A DNA stretch of 64,000 nucleotides from Micractinium sp. NFX-FRZ (lineage: Eukaryota; Chlorophyta; Trebouxiophyceae; Chlorellales; Chlorellaceae): NCBI GenBank assembly GCA_029339195.1, contig JAPTJF010000214.1:1-64000 (forward strand), written 5' to 3'. Shown piece after piece: positions 32,201 through 41,900 of this stretch. The notes below the pieces were generated by a model. The model did not search any database and was not told where the DNA came from. It was given only the letters and a program-made list of their open reading frames with translations. A program made the position numbers and the translations under genes. The stretch's first letter is position 1. Every line of letters starts with the position of its first letter.

Positions 32201-34090
32201 TGGACCCTCACATCTGCAATGCATTCCTGACAGCCCCCCACCTCCCGCCCTACACACTGCCCCCTTTCGCTTGCAGGCACGGCAGCGGCGGGCGGGGAGG
32301 CGGGCGCCGCGGCGCTAGAGTCGACCATTGCCCCGGCTCTGGCGGCCTGCGATGCTGCCCTGGCCCGCTGCCTCAAGCTCACCGCAGGCACCGCCCTGCC
32401 CGCCCTGGCCCGCGTGCTGGACCGCGCCGTGCAGCAGTACGTGATGGCGGTACAGTCGGCCGTCACCGGCCTGCGCGGCAGGCTGGCAGAGGCGGGCGGC
32501 GAGGGCGGGGGCGCCGGCGCCAGTCCCGATGCCGCGGCGGAGAGCGCGGAGGCCGTGCTGCCGCTGTTGACGGTGGCCAGCCAGCTGGTGCAGCGGCTGG
32601 CCATGCTGGAGGGCAGCCTGCGGCACACGGCAGCAGAGGCGGTGCCGCCGCTGCTGGGGGCGACGCCCGGCAGTACTGCGCCTGCGCCTGCCAGCGGCAA
32701 GCTGCCCAGCGCGGCGGCGCTGCGCCTGCAGGCACAGCCCGCCCTGCGGCAGCAGCTGGCGTCTTTTGCCGCCTCTGCCGCCTCCTCTGCCCAGCTGCTG
32801 CCGCTGGCGGCCTCGGCTGCAGCAGAGCTGGAGCAGCAAGTGGGGGGCTGCGTGCTGGAGGTGCTGGCGCAGCGGCCGCGCACGCAGCTGGGCGCGCTGC
32901 CGCGCCTGCCAGAGTGGCAGCAGCGCGGCAGCGGCTCCCTGCCCCTCCCCACCTTCTCCGCCTACCCGCTGCAGTACATCACATCCGGTGGGTGCCGGGC
33001 TGGCCCGCGGCGTCATGGCATGCTTGCTGGGGGCTGCCTGGCGGGGGCAGGCTGTGCACAGGAGTGCGTGCCTGGCGCTGATCACGCTCCGCCGCTGGTG
33101 CCCCTTGCCCCTGGCAGTGGGCCCTGGCCTTTTCCTCAGCCGTGCCTGTACCGGGCAAGCATTGATGGCATGAAACCCACCCAACTGACTAGAGCTGTCC
33201 CTTGACACCGCATCAGCTGTGCCCTGCCTGTGCTGGTTGACGGCGCAACCCTTTTCGCCTCTCCCCCCCTGCAGCAGTGGGCCCTTACCTTGCCTGCTAG
33301 CCACGATTCATGACGCCTGGGGAACTCACGGGCCGCGTTGCATTCGTCCTGCATCCCCGCCCCTGAAACCCCCGCCCCCCACCTCCCCCCCTTGCCCCTG
33401 CAGTGGGCGAGTACCTGATGATGCTCCCCCAGCAGCTGGAGTCGGCGCTGCTGACCGACGACAACGGGGAGGAGGCGGGGCAGCTGGTGGCTGACTGGAT
33501 CGACAAGGTGGGGCCGGGCGGGGGTGTGGGTGGCAGTGTGTGAGGTTGAGGGTGTGGGATGTAGGGAGAGGTTGCCAGGCGAGATGGCTGGTTCAGGGGC
33601 GCTTGCATCTGGAGGTCGCAAGGCACTGTTGGCACTGCTGCAGGCTGTGTCTTGTGAGAGCAACCTGTGGAACTGGGTGGTTGGATCCTTCCTTTCATCC
33701 ACATCTAGCCCGTGTCCACTCCTCTCCCTGCCTCCTTCACCCCTCCCCCAACCATCCCACCCCCTCCCTGCCCCACAGGTCGCCCTCGACACAGCCGCCA
33801 TATACCAGCAGCAGCTGTCGGCGCTGCCTGGGCTCACCCCGCAGGGCGCCGCCCAGCTGGCGGCTGACCTGGAGTACTTTTGCAACGTGCTGACCACGCT
33901 GGGGGTGGTGGTACCGCCTTCGCTGGCCGCATGGCAGGCCGGCGCTGCAGCGCCCGCCGAGGGGCTGCCTGCGGTGGCCGAGGCGGCGGCAGAGGGCGGA
34001 GATGCCGGCGCGCGCAGTGCGGTGCACATGGTGGCCCGGCTTCGGGGTGTGCAGCTGGGGGCGCTCGGCGGGGCGCAGCACCAGGGCTGA
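29222..34090 (+). CDS. COG7: Conserved oligomeric Golgi complex subunit 7
   Basis: Subunit of lobe B of the COG tethering complex, which captures retrograde vesicles at the Golgi; peripheral membrane protein. Eleven exons join in phase to 760 residues, close to the family's usual 770: 29222-29319, 29524-29650, 29904-30053, 30209-30351, 30617-30699, 30897-31060, 31241-31394, 31739-31975, 32277-32987, 33404-33507, 33779-34090. The N-terminus FDPKQFINGACA, LEMKLHLSAEDVGLYLQDHS and the coiled coil KELLRIKDDVASLRASAAAS are typical of COG7. The C-terminal DLEYFCNVLTTLGVVVPP also fits. No signal peptide, as expected. Three introns carry copies of the next exon's start, and one carries a second copy of the preceding donor (31381-31401 repeated near 31476-31500). 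Confidence 0.92.
30081..30150 (+). repeat. Decayed exon copy upstream of COG7 exon 4
   Basis: The intron segment translates QAAGLAASFQHGGEDLPLAR; the real exon starting at 30209 gives EAAGLSALFQRVDEYFASGQ. A CAG acceptor precedes both. The offset is 125 bases. The copy has lost a few bases and drifts out of alignment after about 45 bases. Confidence 0.75.
30512..30560 (+). repeat. Decayed exon copy upstream of COG7 exon 5
   Basis: The segment reads NRLPRLEERFALL, the real exon at 30617 RDRLARLEERFAGM. The 15 bases GGAGGAGCGCTTTGC are identical at 30534-30548 and 30638-30652, an offset of 104. The copy's acceptor has become CTAGGC instead of TGCAGC. Confidence 0.78.
33105..33297 (+). repeat. 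Two copies of the COG7 exon-10 acceptor region
   Basis: The real site at 33401-33409 reads CTTGCCCCTGCAGTGGGCG. Near-copies are CTTGCCCCTGGCAGTGGGC ending at about 33122 and CCTGCAGCAGTGGGCCCTTA at about 33268-33287. They stand about 286 and 128 bases upstream in the same 416-base intron. Translated, they give VGPGLF and VGPYLA against the real VGEYLM. Confidence 0.65.
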
Positions 34091-34136
34091 AAACCTTGCA
34101 GTTGCGCGCATGTACACTGGATGCCGCTACAGGATG

Positions 34137-34141
34137 TGTAA
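34137..34141 (+). terminator. TGTAA motif for COG7
   Basis: TGTAA lies 47 bases after the COG7 stop. The convergent UBFD1-like gene ends 200 bases further on, so the two 3'UTRs are short or overlap. Confidence 0.6.
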
Positions 34142-34341
34142 GCTGAGCAGGTTGTGTACAGGAGAGCTGAGAGATCGGAAGAGGAGGTTCGGCAGGAGCG
34201 GCAAACAGTACAGAGAGGCTGGTAGAGCAGACTGGCGGAGCGACGGAGTGTGCAAGATAAATGCGGCGTGCTGCTGCGCTCCCAAGTGTCTGGCCCAAGC
34301 TTGTTGCAGTGCCTCGCAGCTGGGCAGCCGCAGAGGGGCAG

Positions 34342-37300
34342 TCAGAGCAGCGCGCCCACGCCCATAATGCGCATTTTGATGCCGCTGACGGCCTGGCTGG
34401 GCACGTAGTAGAGCCAGAGGTTGGATGTGGCGGAGGCGCCCACTTGCAGGCGCAGGACTGCGGGCGGGGGCGGGGGCGGGGGCAGGGGCAGGGTGACATG
34501 AGTGGGTGGGTTTGTAGAGGGCAGGAGCTCCTGTGGTGAAGCGCAGGCACAACTGTAGCCCACCAACCAGCACTTGTGCATTCTCAGCGCTGAGTGCTGT
34601 CAGCGGGCAGGGTGGAGAGGGCCAAGGAGCAGGGTGCGGGTGGGCAGAGGGAGGACAGCACGGCTGTGAGTGGCTGGGCGGGCGGGCAGGAGGGCAGTGT
34701 GGCAGGACATGAGGGGCAGCGCACAGTCTTTGTCCGCACGCCATTGACCCTCCATTTTCAGCCTACTCCATCAAACTAGCCCAGGCTGGCTTGTGAAGCA
34801 TCCCAGGCTCACTCGAGTACTCTTCCTGCCCCTTGATCAGCTGGCTCTCAATCTTGCTCACGGACTGCATCATGATCTTCTGCGGCTCGCAGGCAGGCAG
34901 GCAGGCAGGCAGCACAGGAGATGGGCAGGCAGGCAGGCAAGTGTCTCCCTCTCCTGGCCCAGATATGGTCTCCACTGTGTGTCCCCCCAGGCAGCCCCAC
35001 CCTGTGGCGGCTTGCCCAGGACCCCCTCTGTCACCCACCCTGGTGCCCCCCACCTGCGTCGACACGGCTGATCCCACCCAAATCTGCTGCAGCTCCGGCT
35101 TGAACGTCAGGCGGACCTGCAGGCGGTGGGGTGAGCTACAGCAGTGCTTTACGTGTGATCAGGCAAAGCACCCTTCAGGATGGGAAAGGGTGGAGAGAGA
35201 GGAACGGCGGGGGCGGCCCAAAGGGAGAGGGCGGGACGGGAGGCGTCAGGCCCTCCTCACTCGCGCCTCCCCTGGGCAGGCCTGAGCATCAGCGCTAAAA
35301 GCTCACCACCTGCCTCCTCAAGTGTGCCTGCCAGCTGCCCACCTTGGTGCCCTGGCTGTTGTACAGGCCTGGGATGTAGGTCTGGTCTTCACGCAGCGGC
35401 ACCTGTGCACGCATGAGGGGGTGGTATTCCACATGGCAAGCAAGCGAGCAAGCAAGTAAGGCTGGGCAGAGAGCCAGGTGCGTGGGCAGGCAGCCGATCG
35501 AACCTTGCCTCGCCTTGGCCATCCTTCATTGCTGTCCCATCTCTCCCTCCCCTCTCCTTTTCCCTCCACTCCACCAACCCTGGCCGCCCCACCTGGCGGT
35601 CCTTGATGCCCGGCCAGCCGTCATCGGGCCGCCCCTTTGCCAGCACCTGTTTGGGCGTGGGTCAACCAGTGTTGTGGCGGGCACACTCCAGTGGTGCATG
35701 TGGAGAATATTCACACCAGAAAAGCCTATCAGCTTCCAGGCTGGCGCTGCAGCAGCGAGCGGCAGGCTGGCAGGCAGGCAGGCAGGCAGGCTGGCAGGGC
35801 GCAGCTCGGCCGCGGCGTGCCCACCTTCTTGTGCTGCTCCTGCTCGCTCCACGGCTCGCTGGCGGGTTTGTCGTCCCAGTCACCGCCCCCGCTGCTTGCC
35901 ATGCCCACCCCCAGCGCCGTCACCTGCACACGTGCGGCAGACTGTATCCGCGTGTGGTGCGCGTGCTGCGGCCCGATAGTCAGCTCAGGTCAAATCACAT
36001 GCAGCTGGCTGCAGAATACGCCCTGCTCCTTATCAGCCCTGCAGAATCCACGGTTGCAACTGTTGCAGTGGCACACCCGCAGCAGCGCAGGAAACAGTGT
36101 CCCGGGGTGTCGCCGCTGCCTGCCGCGCCTCACGCCCGGTCCTTCACCACAACCCTCCTTCACACCATCACAACGTGACCTCTCACCTTGATTTCCTCGG
36201 GCCGGCTGCCCATCACAATCACCTTGGAGCCGGTCTTCAGCCCAGAGGCCTGCGGGAGCCAGGGCGTGGTGCAGGCCGGGCAGGGGGCTGGAAGCACGTG
36301 ATCAAGGTGGGGTGGGGCGGGGAGAGGGTGGAAGGGGGTAGGGAGGTGGCATGGAGCATCCGAATAAAGGGCGCAGCAATGCCCCCTGTCAACCCTACCA
36401 GCCACGACATCGTAAAGCACACAGCTCAAGGCGGCCCCCTTGCATGCCTCTCAGACTTCAGGGCCACCTCACCCCACCCACCTCCAGTGTCTGCTCATCC
36501 TTCAGCTGCCCTTTGAACAGAAGCTTCTGGTTCTCTGGGGGCACGCCTGCGGGACATACGAAAAGGGGCGCAGCAGGCACACGGCAGGTGGCAGGCAGGC
36601 AACCTGGGGCATGGCCGAGTGCATGGTGAGGGGCAGGGCTGAGCGCAGGGGCAGGAGGCAGGCAGGCACTAGAGCAGGGTCACGCAAATGGACTGAGTCA
36701 CTTGAGCCCCCCCCCCGTGTGATCAATCGGTCTACAGGTCCCAGGCGCTCTTGCCAGCGCCCTGCCCTCCCCCACCTTCCCAACCTGCTCCCAGCGCATG
36801 CTCACCCAGTCATTGCCCTTGCCTACCATTACAAACCACCACCACGTGACCCACCCGTGTGCTGCGCAATGTCTGCTTTGAGCTCAGCCACCGTGCTGCT
36901 GAACGGCCGGGAGGTTGTGGTGCTCAGCTTGCCAAACACGACTTTGATTTCAATGCACGGACCGCCCGCCTGCACTGCCTCCGCTTCTCGCTTCACACCC
37001 GACGCCCGCTGCTCCCCGCCGCTGCTCCCCGCCGCCGCCGCCGCCGCCGCTGTCACTGCTTTTATTTGGGATTAGGGCAGGGGGAGGGCAGGACCAGGTG
37101 GCAGAATGGCAGTCGGGAGCCTCGGCGCAGACTGGGCCCGCAGCACTACCGCCACGTTGCACCGCCGCGCCACCACCAATACCGCCCGTCTGCAGTCGGA
37201 CTGCCGCCCACAGCATATATGAGGCCTCCTATTGATCAAAATCACCTTGCACTTCCGTCCTGGAGGCCTCCTGCCCCGCCTGCTGCTCAGGCGCCCCTTG

Positions 37301-37342
37301 TTCGACGGCGTGTCGAGCCTCGGCGCTGTTAGCGTCTGCCAT
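34342..37342 (-). CDS. UBFD1: UBFD1-like ubiquitin-domain protein
   Basis: Ten exons join in phase to 294 residues: 37342-37246, 37055-36855, 36546-36482, 36249-36187, 35923-35825, 35646-35593, 35402-35343, 35116-35054, 34879-34813, 34457-34342. The first exon begins MADANSAEARHAVEQG. A ubiquitin-like fold covers about residues 60-135: CIEIKVVFGKLSTTT, STVAELKADIAQHTGVPPEN, QKLLFKGQLKDEQTL, ASGLKTGSKVIVMGS. The UBFD1 C-terminal module follows: WSEQEQHKKVLAKGRPDD, REDQTYIPGLYNSQGTKV, LTFKPELQQIWVGS, and a last segment LWLYYVPSQAVSGIKM. UBFD1 is thought to bind polyubiquitin and act in stress signalling in animals; its algal role is unknown. The ubiquitin-like part ends in MGS, not a processable GG, so it is an integral domain. 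Confidence 0.88.
34889..34912. repeat. (CAGG)n tetranucleotide tract
   Basis: Six units of GCAG/CAGG, reading CCTGCC on the transcribed minus strand, placed just before the acceptor of the 34879 exon. A longer similar tract is at 35769-35792 in the same gene. Plus-strand genes have the same motif in transcript sense at 1351-1370 and 2994-3014, within introns. Confidence 0.7.
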
Positions 37343-38954
37343 GGTATCAGGTAACAGTGAGATCGTGCGCTGACGGATCTGTCGCGAGCAGCGCTGCATC
37401 CTGGGCACATTGCTGGCCGCTGCCAGCCTGGCGCAGCGGCCCGGAGCGGCGGCCTTCACACGCTTCCCACCGCCCCCACTGCTTGGCTCCTCTTTCGCCA
37501 ATCATTGGATAGATCAGGAGAATGCGACACCGTTACATGAGAAGCTTGAGCTCACCCTATGACACGACCTCTTCCAGGTGCCCTGGCCGGGCGTTGCCCG
37601 CCTCCGATGCCAACCTTGGGACCGTGGCGGAGCTCTCTCGTCCAGCTCTTCCGGAAATGCATCAGGCCTGCTCTGGTCCTCTGCTGAGCCCAGAAGTTGT
37701 GTGCCGTTATACCAAAGAGATGACTGACAGAGGGCCTCAGATCCACGCTTCCACCAGCTTCCACCCCTCCGCACCATGCAGCCTCCACAGCAAGCGCGCT
37801 GCCAGGCGCTCGTCGAAGGAGTAAAGAGGCAACGGCAACGGCAGCGGCAGCGGTAGCTACGGAAGTCGATAGATGCTGCCTTGGGGCGCCAGACGAAATG
37901 CCCACCGACAAGTGCCCCGTATCGGTGGTTGCATGCAGCGTGGAGAGCAAAGATCCTAGTACCGTGCATATGGCTGGGCAGGGTGTGCACAACATGGAGA
38001 GTGCTGGGAGGAGGTAGCAAGAGCGGGACGTGTATGGTGTGCAGATCCGCATGCGCATGGGACTCGCGCAGCAGGAGCCCTCCATCCTGCCCAGGCCTGC
38101 AGAAGCGCAAGCGGTGCAAGCTGGCTAAGCGGTGCAAGCGTGGGCCAAACACGCTGCCGTCAGTCTGAGTGCTGTGGCGCTAATGCAGCCGTGCCTTGGT
38201 AGGCAGTAGCATACATTCATGCAAATGGTTGACGCTAGGTTATGTTTTATGCATGGGGTTACAGGATGGCCATGCAAGCATCCTGCCAGCGCGGGCGGGC
38301 TCACCCGCCCTCGGCTTACGTCACCGCCGCCACCGCCTCCTGCAGGTGCTGGCGTGGCGGCGGGGAATCTCGCAATGCCCTCCCTCCACTGGCCGTCAAT
38401 TGGACTCTAGTAATGCTCTGACAAAGAGCAGCGCAGCGAAAGAGCCGTGGCGACCTGCCACGGAGGCCACAGCGAGGTGAGTCGGGCGTCTCTTTCGTGC
38501 GTGCACTGATCGCGCCTTCCTGCTGTCCTTGCTAGCTGTGGAGCCAGAGGCGAGCAGGGACGACAGGGGTGCGGGAGGTTGTGGAGCATCCTTGATCGCA
38601 GTCGCGCTGGCTGCCGGGCCTGTCCTTGACGGCTAAGTACCGATGGCAGCTAAACGCCATCGGGCCGGGCCACGGTTGCGGCCTCGCCGCAACTCGATTC
38701 TTGGGGCGCCCTTCGCACACCCCAGCGCCTCAACGGCCCTGGCACGGATGGCGGGAAGCCCATGGTGCCGGCTGCAGCCGCACCTACGCGCCGACTGCGC
38801 CCTACCCACCGCTGCCGCCACCCGCCGCCACCTGCCGCACAGGGTAGCACCCACCTCTCGCGGCGCCGCACACATAGCCCCGCCCAGCACCCCCTTTGCC
38901 TGCTTCCCTGCACCGCAGAGCTCCCCCACACGCCAGCGAGCCCCCGCTGGATTG
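37343..38954. other. Divergent 1.6-kb region without a supported gene
   Basis: It lies between the UBFD1-like start (minus) and the transporter (plus). Minus-strand frames at 37.5-38.1 kb are long but of poor coding character and lack domains. A small GGCAAC/GGCAGC tract is near 37828-37857. The plus frame from an ATG at 38643 joins in frame to the transporter's first exon, so the right third may be coding. Confidence 0.4.
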
Positions 38955-41900
38955 ATGGACGTTGGCAGCACCCGCCACACTGGCCAGCCAGCAGGACAGC
39001 GGTGAGAGGCAGCAACTTGTGCCGCCCTCCCGCAGCGACCAGCAGCCCGCTCGTCGGCGCGCAGCAGCAGCAGCAGCTGCAGCAGCCGCAGCAGAGGAGG
39101 CGCCTCTAGCAGGTGGCGCTGGTGGTAGCAGCGCCGGAGTCGCACCAGCCCAACCGCACCCCCCAGGGCGCCTGCCATACTCGCTCGGCAGCACCGTCCC
39201 CAGCAGCCGCCCCAGCAGCCGCAACAACAGCAGCACCGAGCTTGCAGCAGGCAGCGGCAGTGGCGTGGCAGCCACCGCCACTAGCACAGCGCCCAGTGGC
39301 CTGTCATCCTTTCCCGAGCCCCTGCGCCGCCTGGTGGAGGTGGTGAAGAAGCAGCAGCGGCGGTTTGAGGAGGAGTGGCGGCACGAGGGCGGCGAGCGCG
39401 CAAGAGCTAAGAAGGTCACCACCAGTGAAGACGAGGTGGGGCTGGCAAACGGCGGCAGCAGCAGCAACGGGGCGGCCGGCAGCAGCCCGTACGAAGGCAA
39501 CATCAGCAGCGGCGGCATAGAGCTTGCCAGTGCGGTAGCAGCGGGCCACAGCGGCAGCTTTGAGCAGCGCCACTTGCTGGGCGACCAACCCGGCGGCAGC
39601 AGCGGCGCGGCAGCAGACGGCGGCAGCTCGCGGCGCGTAGCATTTGAGACCACCGTGCGCACCGACAGCGGCACCAACCTCCCGCTGCGCACCGATTCGG
39701 TCACCGAGCGCAGCACCTTTGTGCGGGGTGTGGGACCTGTGTACCGAGACATGGACGGGCTGAAGCAGTATGCAGCGCCCTGGGGGTACCAGGTGGTGGA
39801 GCGGCTCACCCCCAACGGGCGAGGCTTCTCCCTTCAGGTGCGCAGGCGGGCGGGTGGGTGCCGTGGTGGGGGCTGGGCCGCTGCCGCACTGTGCTGCGCG
39901 GTGCTGCCTGCGCCCGGCTTGGTGTGTTGCCTTCCCTTGTGTCCCATAAGCTGCACTGATGTGGGCTAAGTTGCATCCGCCGTTGCGCCTAAACTCCTAG
40001 CCTGCGGTGCGCCTGCGGTGCTTGGCTGCAGCACCCTTGCATGCTCCACCCACGTCCCTGCTGTGCCTGCCGTGCCTGCTGTGCAGACCAACCGCATGAT
40101 CGTGCTGGCCCTGACCTTCCTCTGCTACACGGCCTACCACGCCTCCCGCAAGCCCCCCAGCATTGTGAAGAGCGTGCTGCACGGGGACGTGGGCAGCGAC
40201 GGTGCGTGCCCTGCCTGCTGCGGGGCCCTGGGCAGAGCACTTTGCTGTGTTCTGCATTGGGCGTGCATTGTGCTGCGCTTGGGCAGAGGCAGCGGCCTGC
40301 AAAGCTGCGTTAGGCCCGCATGCAGCGTGCCGCAACGCCACGTGCAACACAGTGAGCGCCATAGCTTTGCGGGTGTCTAGGGCCCATGCCCCAGAGCAGG
40401 CAGACCATATGGGCGGTGAGTGCATGTGACGTTGGTCTTATAGTGTGCTTACCTACCCTTACACCTGTCCGCCCGCCCGCCTGCCTGCAGATCTGGGCCT
40501 AGAGAATCCATGGGCTAGCACCCATGGTAAGCCTGGGGCTGCACGGCACGGGGCACGGGCTCCAGCATGTCCCTGCCTGCCCAGCCCAGCACGCTTGTGG
40601 ATGCCCCTCACCTGTGGCTGTGGCTGCTCATCAGTGGTGGCCTGACTTGCGGCTGCACAAAGCACTTGCCGCTGCCCCTGCACCCCTCCCCGCCTTTCCA
40701 CCCTCCTCACAAGCCCCTCTGCCTACCCATATCTCCCCTGCTCTCCACCGCACCTCTTACCTGCCCCCCGGCAGGCATCACCAACGCCACTGGTGTGGCC
40801 AGCGGCAGCGGCGTGCAAGCGCACCCTGGGTGGGCGCCGTTCAACCACCAGCGCGACGGCAAGGCGCTGCTGGGCCAGCTGGACCTCGCCTTCCTGGGGG
40901 CCTACGCCTGTGAGTGGTGGGGCTGCAGTGTGTTGCCCGTGCTTTTGCCACCCAGGGCGTTGGGCGGCTTGGTACAGCGAGAGGGATTACCTATGCTGCC
41001 CCCGGATGGCTTCAAAGAAGCCAGCGGCTCACTTGCTTTGCCCTCCTGGACCCCGCCGCCCCCCGTGCCGCCTGCAGTTGGTATGTTTGTGAGCGGCCAC
41101 CTGGGCGACCGCGTCGACCTGAGGTACTTCCTCACAGGTGGGTGCCTGCTCCTCTCCCCACCCCGCCCTTCACGCGTGGGTTACAGTGTTGATTTGGCCA
41201 GGTTTGGTACCTGAGCAGCCGGCAGGGGTGGTAAGAGCTGGGCTTGCTCTCATGTGGGGCAGTTGGGTGGGCGGCTGAAACACAGGGGGGGGGTTGGAGT
41301 AGGGCCGGGCGGGGCGGGGCACGGAGATTTGGGTGTGCAGTGGCGTGCATGGAGGCAGCATAGCGCGGGATGCGCTGGGCATTTACAGTTTATCGAGGCA
41401 TGCAAAGGCACCTCTCACAACCCGACAACCGCCTGCTCCCCACACTGTGCATGCCTTGCATCATCCTCCTGCACTCGCCTGCATCCGCCCACCCTCCCCA
41501 CCCCTGTTCCCTGTCCCCACCCCGCAGGCGGCATGCTGGGCAGCGGCGCCTGCGTGGCCCTGTTTGGCGCCGCCTACTTCTGGCAGATCCACTCCATGAC
41601 CTACTTCATCACGGTGCAGGTGGTGGGAGGTGAGGCGGTGGGGTGGGGCGCACTTTGCGGGATGTGAGCTCAGGATTCTCGGCTGTGCTTTAGCACTGAG
41701 GCGTGCTGCAGGCCACCGGCTGGTCCAGTGCGGTGCCCGGCGTTCTCCACCTGTTCACGCCCGCTTCGTGTGCTCCTATTGCAGGCCTGCTGCAGGCCAC
41801 CGGCTGGCCCAGCGTGGTGTCCGTCATGGCCAACTGGTTTGGCAAGGGCAAGCGCGGGCTGATCATGGGCGTGTGGAACGCGCACACCTCCGTGGGTGAG

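Noticed and set aside
37514..38152. Minus-strand frames of 177-212 codons
   Set aside because: Composition is Cys/Arg/Ser-rich with no domain, no splice-phase support and no conserved-looking segments. Treated as intergenic.
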